DNA of 7,279 bases, from positions 1 to 7,279 of the forward strand of contig QIGM01000441.1 of assembly GCA_003230795.1 (NCBI GenBank). Reading direction: 5' to 3'. This document shows, piece by piece, positions 1-6,369 of the stretch. Under the pieces are notes generated by a model. That model made no database searches and had not been told where the DNA came from. It was given only the letters and a program-made list of their open reading frames with translations. The stretch comes from a bacterium. GTDB taxonomy: Bacteria; Bdellovibrionota_C; UBA2361; SZUA-149. Every line of letters begins with the position of its first letter. The stretch's first letter is position 1. Made by a program: the position numbers and the translations under genes.

Positions 1-762
1 GACAAGGCCGTAGATAAGCTTTCTTAGTACTCGGTCGGAGGAATCGAAATAGCGAAATTCGATGCGAGCGTTCTGATGAGTTTTTAGCTCATAGAGCCTT
101 GGTACAGACCCCAGCACGATCCCCTCGTCGACACGATTCTCTATCACTTCAAAAGCACCGAGATACGAGAATTGCGTGCCCTTGCCGTAGATGTCAGCAA
201 ATCCCCGTCGTACCTCCATGTTCACGATTGGGAAGGAGGCAATCGCGTTGGCGAATTCAAGATCGGCAATTTTCAAGTGTATGGAAATCTGAAGATTGTT
301 CGAGGCGACTTCAATCGCATCAATATTCTCTAGCCACTGCCGAATTTTGGTGCTGGCTAAGTGGCTCTGGGTCTGGAGATACTCCAACGAGTCTTGAACA
401 TTACTTGCGCGAAGTAGTCTGCCACCAGCGAAACTTGCGCTCTCGGGAATATCAAAGACCCAGGACTTCCCTCCGTCAACGATAGTGAACTGGCTAGCTA
501 CTCCTAATCGCGTTGAACCGCTTGCACTAAAGTTAAGCAAACCAATGTTGCTGCTCTCAAATAGTATTCTATGTAGAGGTTCGTTGAGTGTGACATGGCT
601 AAGAGAGGAAAGAGTATAGGGGATAGCAGCACTTATCTTTTTGTTACCTGCTACCGAGAGGGAAGGAGCTACGAAAGTTAGAGCGACGAATGAAGCGAAT
701 AAGAACATGCTTCGCTGGCGAAAACTTAGAATAGGCTTCTTCTTGTTATTCAATTTTCTCAC
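1..762 (-). CDS. Extracytoplasmic solute-binding protein, family 5-like (partial, C-terminus beyond left edge)
   Basis: This frame is open for 254 codons from a GTG at 762 to the window edge, so only the N-terminal part is present. Residues 1-38 look like a Sec signal peptide: a basic n-region (RK, KKK, R15, R17), a hydrophobic core at about 20-33, and a cleavage site SVA|G after residue 38. The mature part follows the family 5 (oligopeptide/nickel-type ABC transporter) binding-protein pattern. It has a 'LHRILFES' segment near 63-70 and 'LGVASQFTIVDGGKSWVFDI' at 86-105, which resembles the family's 'LAesWevsdDGktytFkL'. It then has 'FAGGRLLRASNVQDSLEYL' at 111-129 (family: FhdGrpltAeDVvfSle) and a late 'GAFEVIE...IVL' at 202-217 (family: GPYkv..w.....i.L). 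These would bind a peptide or other small solute in the periplasm. GTG is preferred to ATG 708 because a strong GGAGGT lies 5 nt upstream. It overlaps the end of the TPR gene by 17 bp, implying co-transcription. The family assignment is by eye and the ligand is unknown. Confidence 0.72.
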   Translation of the reverse strand, partial: MRKLNNKKKPILSFRQRSMFLFASFVALTFVAPSLSVAGNKKISAAIPYTLSSLSHVTLNEPLHRILFESSNIGLLNFSASGSTRLGVASQFTIVDGGKSWVFDIPESASFAGGRLLRASNVQDSLEYLQTQSHLASTKIRQWLENIDAIEVASNNLQISIHLKIADLEFANAIASFPIVNMEVRRGFADIYGKGTQFSYLGAFEVIENRVDEGIVLGSVPRLYELKTHQNARIEFRYFDSSDRVLRKLIYGLV

Positions 763-2176
763 CGTACACCTCCACTAGCGAGGCAAGGCGGTTTTTAAAA
801 CTACTATCTGCGCCCTGATTGTCGTAGCGAATTTTGACGTAGCGATATTCCGCTTCCGGCGAGATAAGAACCAGTATTTCTTTCTTATCTACAGTGAAGC
901 TCTTAACGGCTTCGGTGGGACGGAATATTTCAAACAGTTCGTTATCAACGCTTGTGCGAACCTCAATCGAACTCTCCGTGCGCTCGAGTCGACGAGAAGC
1001 GTTTCGCAGTACGACGAGTTTGGGCACAAACCCTGTCGGTACAAAGTACCCGACGCTGCTGTTGAGTCGGTTAAGTTGGAGCATGCCATCCGCCTGGTCG
1101 TCCTGCCAACGAGATAGCATGGTCTCTCTAGGTAATATGTCCTTGCGAAGATATGATTTCACAACCGGAATTCGGAATAAATTCGCACGGCTAAGTAAAA
1201 ATTGAGCCCACTCTCGATTGTTTTCCCTCAGATAGATCGAGGAAAGGACTTTGTCGAGCTGTCTACGCAGGGTGTCGTTGCGGCTCACGATTGGAAGAGA
1301 ATCGGTGGTCTTAATATGCTTTGGAATGGAGTCAAATATACCCGGGTTCTCAAGAATCTTTTTTTCCAAATCTACAAAAGAATCAGTAAGCGCCTGTGCA
1401 AATTCTGGCTCCCAGGCCTTGTAGTCGCTTGGTCGATTGCTCGAAAAATGAAGTACCCAGTCGATAACATCGGGGTACTCTCTCGGTATCGCTAACTCAA
1501 GGTCTTCCTTGGTTTCAATAAGTCGAAAAAAGAAGCTCCCTTGTTCAGCAGAAAATACCGGGCTAAGTCGCTCAACCTCGCGCAGGAGTTGAAGAGATTC
1601 TGCCTTGCGTCCTAGTCGTCTATTTGTAAGTGACGCTAGGTAGAGGCTGGCGCTGTTGATGGGCTCAAGTCGACGAGCCCAGTTAAGTCGGGCTTCAGCG
1701 AGTTCTGCGGATGTGCCATCTGCTTTGTGAAAAGCTTTGCGGGTGGGCTCGAGAGACGAGGAAGAGGAACAGGTCGATGTCTCGGTTAATCCTGCTGCGG
1801 CCTTCGCCCAGTGAATTTGATAGGTCGCATTTGCAGGAGAGAGTTCGATTGCTTTTTGGAAATGTCCTAGGGCATCGCAATATTTTAAATCCTTTGCCTC
1901 GGAGCTTAAGCGTGCAGAACGTTCGCTTAGTTGGCCACGAATAAAGTGTGTTTGGGGGAAACGGTTTGTGAGGCCTTGCGAGTTTTCGAGAAGCCGAAGG
2001 ATGAGTTGTTCCTCAGAGAGACCCTCTTCGTTGTCTTGGGCGCCGATCTCAAAGGATTGGTTTGTGAGGAGTGCGAGCTTTGCAGCAAAACCAGACAAAG
2101 AATAGTAAAGGCCTACGACTCCGAGGATGCCGCAGATGAGAGCAAGGACTAGGCGGTTCGATGTAAAAGGAGCCAT
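746..2176 (-). CDS. Membrane-anchored TPR-like protein with C-terminal beta-rich (F5/8 type C-like) domain
   Basis: The protein is 476 aa. One hydrophobic segment at about residues 8-30 ('LVLALICGILGVVGLYYSL') should be a membrane anchor or uncleaved signal, with the rest outside the cytoplasm. Two stretches resemble TPR helix pairs: about 97-128 ('ALGHFQKAIELSPANATY') and about 158-206 ('RLGRKAESLQLLREVERLSP'), each with the xxAIELSP-like signature. A Ser-rich linker (TCSSSSSLEP, 135-144) interrupts them. The last 100 residues look like a beta-sandwich and end 'YRYVKIRYDNQ...ASLVEVYG', reminiscent of the end of discoidin/F5-8 type C carbohydrate-binding domains; that is inference from a short pattern. 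ATG 2176 is the only plausible start, because an in-frame TAG lies shortly upstream and no other start codon intervenes. It has no recognisable Shine-Dalgarno. TPR proteins commonly sit beside O-antigen ligase-family genes, and one diverges from this gene here, which suggests an accessory role in glycan export or assembly. The function is not established. Confidence 0.75.
   Translation of the reverse strand: MAPFTSNRLVLALICGILGVVGLYYSLSGFAAKLALLTNQSFEIGAQDNEEGLSEEQLILRLLENSQGLTNRFPQTHFIRGQLSERSARLSSEAKDLKYCDALGHFQKAIELSPANATYQIHWAKAAAGLTETSTCSSSSSLEPTRKAFHKADGTSAELAEARLNWARRLEPINSASLYLASLTNRRLGRKAESLQLLREVERLSPVFSAEQGSFFFRLIETKEDLELAIPREYPDVIDWVLHFSSNRPSDYKAWEPEFAQALTDSFVDLEKKILENPGIFDSIPKHIKTTDSLPIVSRNDTLRRQLDKVLSSIYLRENNREWAQFLLSRANLFRIPVVKSYLRKDILPRETMLSRWQDDQADGMLQLNRLNSSVGYFVPTGFVPKLVVLRNASRRLERTESSIEVRTSVDNELFEIFRPTEAVKSFTVDKKEILVLISPEAEYRYVKIRYDNQGADSSFKNRLASLVEVYGEKIE
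768..773 (-). promoter_or_regulatory. Shine-Dalgarno site deciding the GTG start of the solute-binding protein gene
   Basis: On the minus strand GGAGGT is followed by five bases and then GTG (762-760). The site lies inside the last codons of the upstream TPR gene, so translation of the second gene is probably coupled to the first. The in-frame ATG 18 codons further on has no comparable site, and starting there would remove the basic n-region of the signal peptide. Confidence 0.7.
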
Positions 2177-2194
2177 ATGAATTTTTAAACACTA

Positions 2195-2222
2195 TTGGAA
2201 AAATTCGCAAATTCTGTAGACT
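2195..2222 (+). promoter_or_regulatory. Possible sigma70-type promoter of the ligase-like gene
   Basis: TTGGAA (2195-2200) and TAGACT (2217-2222) are separated by 16 bp. Each hexamer matches four of six consensus bases. The site lies in the 97-bp gap between two divergent genes, where a promoter for each must exist unless transcription comes from elsewhere. The match is weak and is offered only as the best candidate on the plus strand. Confidence 0.25.
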
Positions 2223-2246
2223 TAGCTAAACCCAGCTCTCGAGTGT

Positions 2247-2270
2247 CAGATTACCAGATTACCAGATTAG
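2247..2270. repeat. Three tandem copies of an 8-bp unit directly before the ligase start codon
   Basis: The unit CAGATTAC occurs at 2247-2254 and 2255-2262. A third copy at 2263-2270 has G in place of the last C. The array ends 3 bp before ATG 2274 and occupies the place where a Shine-Dalgarno sequence would be expected; none is visible. Slippage here would alter promoter-to-start spacing but not the reading frame. Confidence 0.85.
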
Positions 2271-2273
2271 TAG

Positions 2274-3860
2274 ATGAATGATGACGTGCAAGATAGTGAT
2301 TTTCAGTATGCCGACGCGCCGCCTTGGTACGTGCGGCTTACCACTTGGAGTTGTGCTGTAATTCTACCCTTGTTTGGTTTGTTTCGAGGAGGCAATTCCC
2401 TCGCGAGCGTAGAAGCGGTACAGGCAATAGTATACCTTCTCCTTATCGGTGTAGGTGTTTCTCTTTACCGGGGTGCAAAAACCCAGCAGTTGCTTCCAGA
2501 GTTCTCTCCTGTCTTTAGGCGAATTGCGTGGTGCGGCGGGATTTTTCTCGGTCTTCTTCTTCTTCAAGTCCTTCCTCTTCCATTGTTCTTACTAGACTTT
2601 CTGTCCGAACAATCAGCAGCGCTTTATCGTCATGTTCCGAGTTCGTTTGGTTCGCTTTCAATCGATGTCTCGAAGACTTTTAGTCAATCACTGTGGTTTC
2701 TTTCACTTTTCGCATTACTTCTCTGGTTTTTGAATCTCCCCGGAGGAGTTGCCCGTTCTGTAAGTTTTTATCAGAAGAGTACGCGCTCGAAGAATAGAGT
2801 GCGAGTTGTTGTCCTTGAAATGGACTTTGTTCTCCAACTACTTTCTCGAGTCTTGATTTGGACGTCCGTGCTGTTCGCTGCGCTTGCGTTGTTGCATCAA
2901 CTCTTTGGTGTGGAGTCATTGTTCGGAATTTACCCCGTAGCCGGCACCGGCCAGAGAACACATGTGCCTTTCGCAAATCCGAACCATCTGGCCGTATTTC
3001 TTGAAATGGCGTTTTTTTTGTCGCTTTGTGTGCTTATGTTTTCGCTCGAAGAATCGGCTTCCAGTGGCGAACCAGAACCGAAGGGGAGTCGAAAAGAAGT
3101 CATATTAAATTTCCTGAGTATTTGGCTCTATGGATTTGTAGCAGCCTTCCTTCTGATCGCTTTGGTTGCAACGGTTTCTCGTGTCGGAATTGCGCTTGTA
3201 CTCTTTGGCATCCTGATGCTTGCCGTGTTTCTCTACCGGGAAGGACGATTTCCCCTGCTTTCATTTAAGGCAAAAAACAGCAGTGTCCGGAAGTCTGGAG
3301 CGTCTGTCGAAGAACGCTTGCTTACTATGTTGAAGCTTGGAATCGCTCTTGTGTTTCTCGTCGCGCTACTCGTGGCCTTTCTCGGAGAGAGTGGAAGAGA
3401 GACGGTGACTGAACGCTTCGGTGAGGGAATTGCTCAGGGTATCGACTCCTTCAGAAGAGAGTTCTTCTCGATTAGTATTAGTGCAATACCGACGTATTTC
3501 TTTTTTGGTGCTGGCCTTGGATGTTGGCACTTTGCCGTATCTCCGTTCGCGAGCGAATCTCTTGCAGGGATCCAACTCGATTATGCCCACAACGATTTTT
3601 TGCAGCTTTTCGTTGAGACTGGAGTGATTGGCGCAGTGATTGCGCTCACCGCAATTATTATTGTTGTCCGTTATTTTGTTGCCGCGTGGCGCGAGTCCGG
3701 ACTCTATGTTGAGAGAGTCGGCTTACTGACAGGCTTCCTTGCAGTAGCGCTTCCGCTTCTGCATAGCCTGCTCGATTTCCCTTTTCATATCCCCATGCTT
3801 GCTTTGAGCTTTGTGCTGGTTTTAGCAATGTTACTGCGAAGGGTTGAGGGGCGAGTGTAG
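2274..3860 (+). CDS. O-antigen ligase / polymerase (Wzy_C superfamily) membrane protein
   Basis: The protein is 528 aa with roughly ten or more hydrophobic segments (for example about 27-38, 50-66, 87-109, 138-154, 195-210, 239-257, 281-321, 352-370, 451-470, 483-500 and 508-521). That is the architecture of WaaL/Wzy-type enzymes, which transfer or polymerise undecaprenyl-linked glycans on the periplasmic side of the inner membrane. Family patterns visible are 'FANPNHLAVFLEM' (233-245), 'ATVSRVGIAL' (299-308), 'FRREFFSISISAIPTYFFFG' (393-412) running into GAGLG, and 'AHNDFLQLFVETGVIGA' (438-454). The C-terminal 'HSLLDFPFHIP' (497-507) is typical of ligase-family proteins. A large extracytoplasmic loop lies between about 370 and 450. 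An in-frame TAG immediately precedes the ATG, so no upstream start exists; a ribosome binding site is not evident. It diverges from a TPR-like gene and lies next to two glycosyltransferases. Whether it is a ligase or a polymerase cannot be decided from sequence. Confidence 0.87.
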   Translation: MNDDVQDSDFQYADAPPWYVRLTTWSCAVILPLFGLFRGGNSLASVEAVQAIVYLLLIGVGVSLYRGAKTQQLLPEFSPVFRRIAWCGGIFLGLLLLQVLPLPLFLLDFLSEQSAALYRHVPSSFGSLSIDVSKTFSQSLWFLSLFALLLWFLNLPGGVARSVSFYQKSTRSKNRVRVVVLEMDFVLQLLSRVLIWTSVLFAALALLHQLFGVESLFGIYPVAGTGQRTHVPFANPNHLAVFLEMAFFLSLCVLMFSLEESASSGEPEPKGSRKEVILNFLSIWLYGFVAAFLLIALVATVSRVGIALVLFGILMLAVFLYREGRFPLLSFKAKNSSVRKSGASVEERLLTMLKLGIALVFLVALLVAFLGESGRETVTERFGEGIAQGIDSFRREFFSISISAIPTYFFFGAGLGCWHFAVSPFASESLAGIQLDYAHNDFLQLFVETGVIGAVIALTAIIIVVRYFVAAWRESGLYVERVGLLTGFLAVALPLLHSLLDFPFHIPMLALSFVLVLAMLLRRVEGRV

Positions 3861-3895
3861 GTAAAAATAGTATCAGCAGGTAAAAATAGTATCAG
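3859..3895. repeat. Direct repeat of an 18-bp unit, one copy overlapping the ligase stop codon
   Basis: AGGTAAAAATAGTATCAG occurs at 3859-3876 and again at 3878-3895, with a single C between them. The first copy begins at the second base of the ligase stop codon TAG (3858-3860). The second copy forms most of the outer left arm of the adjacent palindrome, so the sequence is present twice directly and once inverted (3957-3972). Confidence 0.93.
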
Positions 3896-3972
3896 TTCCC
3901 ACTTACCCCTTTTTTTTAATGCCGAGTCGGCATTAAAAAAAAGGGGTAAGTGGGAACTGATACTATTTTTAC
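3880..3972. repeat. Perfect 93-bp palindrome (46-bp arms, 1-base centre) between convergent genes
   Basis: The arms 3880-3925 and 3927-3972 are exact reverse complements around G3926. From outside inwards the left arm holds an AT-rich part (GTAAAAATAGTATCAG), a GC-richer part (TTCCCACTTACCCC), eight Ts (3910-3917) and an inner stem AATGCCGA; the right arm mirrors all of it. The first mismatch is 3879/3973. The structure fills the gap between the convergent ligase and GT4 genes, a common location for REP/BIME-type palindromes and miniature inverted-repeat elements. An RNA from either strand would form a 46-bp stem, so it could also impede transcription in both directions. The U-tract placement of a canonical intrinsic terminator is absent. 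Its origin as a mobile or REP-like repeat is inference, as only one palindrome is in view. Confidence 0.95.
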
Positions 3973-3984
3973 ACGGAGCCACTA

Positions 3985-5136
3985 TTAAAGCGAAAGCGCG
4001 TTCAAGATAGATGCGTTTACTTTTCTCACGTCATACTTTTCTTCAGCTAACTGCCGACTGGCATTTCCCATTCGAGTGCGGAGGCCTGGATCTTGCGCAA
4101 GCTTGAGGAGTTTTTCGGCTAGGTCGTCTGCGTCGCGAGGTCTTACGAGGAAGCCGTTTTTGTCTCTTATGACTGTTTCTCTGCAGCCAGGAGAATCGGC
4201 GGTAACTATCGCTCGACCAAGAGCCAATGCTTCAAGAATAGTTCTCGGCGTTCCTTCTGGGTAGTATGAGGGAAGAACAAATACGCTGCTGTCTTTTAGG
4301 TAAGGACGCACGTCATCAACTCGGCCAAGGAATTCAATCACTCCTGTGTTGATCCATTCATCGAGTTCAGACTGAGATATTGCATCTGGATTTTCGTCAA
4401 TCCATCCTATTAGCTGAAACCGTGCGTTTGGTTCTTGCTCACGAACAAGTTTTGCTGCCTCAGCATATTCACGCACGCCTTTCTCGCCAAGAAGGCGCGC
4501 AACTAACAAGAACACGGCTTCTTTAGGGAGAGGGTGTGCGGGAAACTGATCGATATCAACGCCGGAACCATTGATGAGTACCGCTTGGGTAGATGAATCG
4601 AGTAGCTTTAGCTTTTCAAAGACGCGCGCGTCGTCAGGGTTTTGAAAAAATACCACGCGAGATCCGCGGAGGGCGAGACGATAAAGAGTGCGGGCGGCAA
4701 GTCCGACTAGACGTCTTTTTAAACTAGTGCCGGAGAAAGTGCCGGAGAAAGTGCCGGAGAAAGTGCCGGAGAACGCGTAGCCGAGTCCGGTAATCATTGC
4801 GGCGCGAGTTTTAACCTTAGCAAGCTTTGCTGCGAAGGAGCCGTAGATCACTGGTTTTATCGTGTAAGCAAGAAATACATCCGGTTGAACTTGCGTAAAC
4901 AATTTTTTCAGGGCGGTGACGGTGCCAATATCTCGAAACGGGTTGAGGCCAGTTCGTTCGACAGGGAATGATTCGTATCGGACCCCAAGTGCTTCGAGTT
5001 TGCTTTGGGTGTCATTGCAGGCGTCGGGAGCGCAAGCGATGACCTCGTGTCCTTGACTGACTAAGGCTTTAAGCAGGGAGCCTCGAAAGAGGATGAGTGA
5101 TTTGGCGTAACCGCCTACGACTACCACTCTTGCCAT
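3985..5136 (-). CDS. Glycosyltransferase, GT4 family (PglA/CapM-like group)
   Basis: The protein is 383 aa from ATG 5136 and has two Rossmann-like halves. The N-terminal acceptor-side half starts 'MARVVVVGGYAKSLILFRG' and contains 'PDVFLAYTIKPVIYGSFAAK' (85-104) and 'MITGLGYAFSG' (114-124), as in CapM/PglA/WbpH-like enzymes that extend undecaprenyl-linked glycans. The C-terminal donor-binding half shows 'LLVARLLGEKGV' (210-221; R214 and K219 are the likely phosphate contacts) and the E-x7-E motif in 'PEGTPRTILEALALGRAIV' (E294, E302). Donor and acceptor sugars cannot be told. The frame is open to a TTG at 5169 and also contains ATG 5154. ATG 5136 is preferred because the family begins just before the first beta strand and an AGGAG lies 10 nt upstream. 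Four tandem SGTF units occupy about residues 123-137 where relatives have only a short loop. The gene is convergent with the ligase gene and divergent from the other GT4 gene. Confidence 0.88.
   Translation of the reverse strand: MARVVVVGGYAKSLILFRGSLLKALVSQGHEVIACAPDACNDTQSKLEALGVRYESFPVERTGLNPFRDIGTVTALKKLFTQVQPDVFLAYTIKPVIYGSFAAKLAKVKTRAAMITGLGYAFSGTFSGTFSGTFSGTSLKRRLVGLAARTLYRLALRGSRVVFFQNPDDARVFEKLKLLDSSTQAVLINGSGVDIDQFPAHPLPKEAVFLLVARLLGEKGVREYAEAAKLVREQEPNARFQLIGWIDENPDAISQSELDEWINTGVIEFLGRVDDVRPYLKDSSVFVLPSYYPEGTPRTILEALALGRAIVTADSPGCRETVIRDKNGFLVRPRDADDLAEKLLKLAQDPGLRTRMGNASRQLAEEKYDVRKVNASILNALSL
4727..4774. repeat. In-frame 12-bp tandem repeat, four copies, within the GT4 gene
   Basis: The plus-strand unit GTGCCGGAGAAA repeats at 4727-4738, 4739-4750, 4751-4762 and 4763-4774; only the final base of the last copy differs. 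On the coding strand it encodes the tetrapeptide FSGT four times. As the unit is a multiple of three, copy-number change would lengthen or shorten the protein without a frameshift. Confidence 0.95.
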
Positions 5137-5146
5137 TTCTGCCTTG

Positions 5147-5151
5147 CTCCT
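5147..5151 (-). promoter_or_regulatory. Likely ribosome binding site for the leftward GT4 gene
   Basis: AGGAG on the minus strand is 10 nt before ATG 5136. It lies downstream of the alternative starts TTG 5169 and ATG 5154, so it supports the shorter protein. A second GGAG lies only 2 nt before ATG 5154, too close to be favourable. The spacing to 5136 is slightly long. Confidence 0.45.
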
Positions 5152-5191
5152 CATTGCTCCGATGTCCAACTTGAGCTAGGAGAGTACAAAC

Positions 5192-5196
5192 AAAGG
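5192..5196 (+). promoter_or_regulatory. Ribosome binding site for the rightward GT4 gene
   Basis: AAAGG is followed by six bases (TAAAAA) and ATG 5203. Position and spacing are normal and support this start. With the leftward GT4 gene starting at 5136, the two divergent glycosyltransferase genes share only 66 bp, which must hold or overlap both promoters. Confidence 0.55.
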
Positions 5197-5202
5197 TAAA
5201 AA

Positions 5203-6369
5203 ATGTCACCAACGATAGTGCATATAATCACCAATCTTTCGAGTGGAGGAGCAGAGCGCATGCTCTATAAGCTCCTTGCTGAGTCGACGGCTAATGATGA
5301 CGCCCGCTTTCAGCACGTCGTGCTTTCGATGGTCGGCAAAGAGTATATCGGCGAAAAGATAGAAGCCCTTGGAATTCCCGTCCATACTTTGGGACTCAAG
5401 CGAGCTTCTCTGCCTTCGCCCAAAGTCTTGTTCGAGCTTTTGCGTCTAGTAAGGAAGTACGAACCTTCGGTGCTCCAGGGATGGATGTATCACGGGAATC
5501 TTGCGGCTTGGTTTGCAGCAAAGATGATGCGTGGGCTGAAACCAGCTCTTTCTTTTAATATTCGTCATAGCATTTCTGATATCGCCCATGAAAAGCCCTT
5601 GTCTAGATTAGTGATACGACTCGGGGCTCGAGCGGCTAGATCTGCGCAAGCGGTGATCTACAATTCTCGAACTAGCGCCACGCAGCATGAAAAGCTGGGC
5701 TACCCTAGTCACTTGCGTAAAATATTGCCGAACGGATTTGATTTAGAGATCTACCAGCAAGCTGCAATGGAGCGAGAGAGCGTTCGAGCGGAACTTGGAT
5801 TTTCGGCTCAGCATTTTGTGATGGTCCTTATCGGACGTTTCCATCCAATGAAAGATCACGAGACGTTCTTCCGTGCAGCGCATTTGCTCAAGCGGGACGT
5901 GCCGGACGCTAGGTTTGTATTAGTTGGTAGAGAAACCGACTCCTCTAATTCATCGCTCGTAACGAAGCTCCAATCACTCGGTTTAGAGAACGATTTCATT
6001 CTCCTGGGCGAGAGAACAGATGTGCCGCAGGTGCTTGCTGGGGTAGATGTCTTAACTTCCTGCTCGGCATGGGGCGAAGGCTTCTCTAATGTTATCGGGG
6101 AAGCGTGTGCCTCGTCTAGGCCGGTGGTCGTGACCGATGTGGGAGATGCTCTCGATATCGTCGGTGAGCACGGGCGAGAGCTTGTCATTGGAGACGCCGA
6201 GGGGCTGACGGCTATTTGGCGAGATTTTCATCAGCTAGGAACGGCAGGGCGCGCTAAGATTGGAGAAAGTTTGAGATCTAGAGTTGCTGATCGCTTCAGT
6301 ATCGCTGCCGTGACCAAGGATTATTTGAAGTTATTTGAACACTTATCCACTAATTCTCCACCCAGGTAA
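5203..6369 (+). CDS. Glycosyltransferase, GT4 family
   Basis: The protein is 388 aa, normal for a GT-B fold GT4 enzyme. The N-terminus 'IVHIITNLSSGGAERMLYKL' is the glycine-rich first loop and helix characteristic of the family. 'VLQGWMYHGNLAA' follows at about 88-100, and 'AVIYNSRTSATQHEKLGY' with 'LPNGFDLEIYQ' marks the interdomain region. In the donor-binding half, 'LIGRFHPMKDHETF' places R212 and K217 at the usual diphosphate-contact positions. The E-x7-E motif is in 'WGEGFSNVIGEACASSRPVV' (E292, E300). It should transfer a sugar from a nucleotide-sugar donor to a lipid-linked or polysaccharide acceptor at the cytoplasmic face of the membrane; the sugar is not predictable. No transmembrane segment is evident. 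It is divergent from the neighbouring GT4 gene, with which it shares only family-level motifs, so the pair is not a recent duplication. Confidence 0.9.
   Translation: MSPTIVHIITNLSSGGAERMLYKLLAESTANDDARFQHVVLSMVGKEYIGEKIEALGIPVHTLGLKRASLPSPKVLFELLRLVRKYEPSVLQGWMYHGNLAAWFAAKMMRGLKPALSFNIRHSISDIAHEKPLSRLVIRLGARAARSAQAVIYNSRTSATQHEKLGYPSHLRKILPNGFDLEIYQQAAMERESVRAELGFSAQHFVMVLIGRFHPMKDHETFFRAAHLLKRDVPDARFVLVGRETDSSNSSLVTKLQSLGLENDFILLGERTDVPQVLAGVDVLTSCSAWGEGFSNVIGEACASSRPVVVTDVGDALDIVGEHGRELVIGDAEGLTAIWRDFHQLGTAGRAKIGESLRSRVADRFSIAAVTKDYLKLFEHLSTNSPPR

Noticed and set aside
99..485. Plus-strand open frame of 128 codons
   Set aside because: It is antisense to the solute-binding protein frame, has Arg/Ser/Gln-rich low-quality composition and no ribosome binding site; the minus-strand frame is open throughout and matches a known family.
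894..1495. Two plus-strand open frames (894-1205 and 1202-1495) inside the TPR gene
   Set aside because: They are antisense to a longer frame with a membrane anchor and TPR-like helices and show no recognisable protein features.
3880..3972. CRISPR repeat or tRNA-like element as an explanation for the repeats
   Set aside because: There are no regularly spaced repeats with unique spacers and no cloverleaf; the unit is a single long palindrome with one adjacent direct copy.
5137..5169. Longer starts of the leftward GT4 gene (TTG 5169, ATG 5154)
   Set aside because: The extra residues (DIGAMRSKAE region) do not resemble the family N-terminus, and the better-placed AGGAG serves ATG 5136; ATG 5154 cannot be wholly excluded.
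5856..6188. Minus-strand open frame of 110 codons
   Set aside because: It is a shadow of the GT4 gene, lying opposite the donor-binding domain with its conserved motifs.
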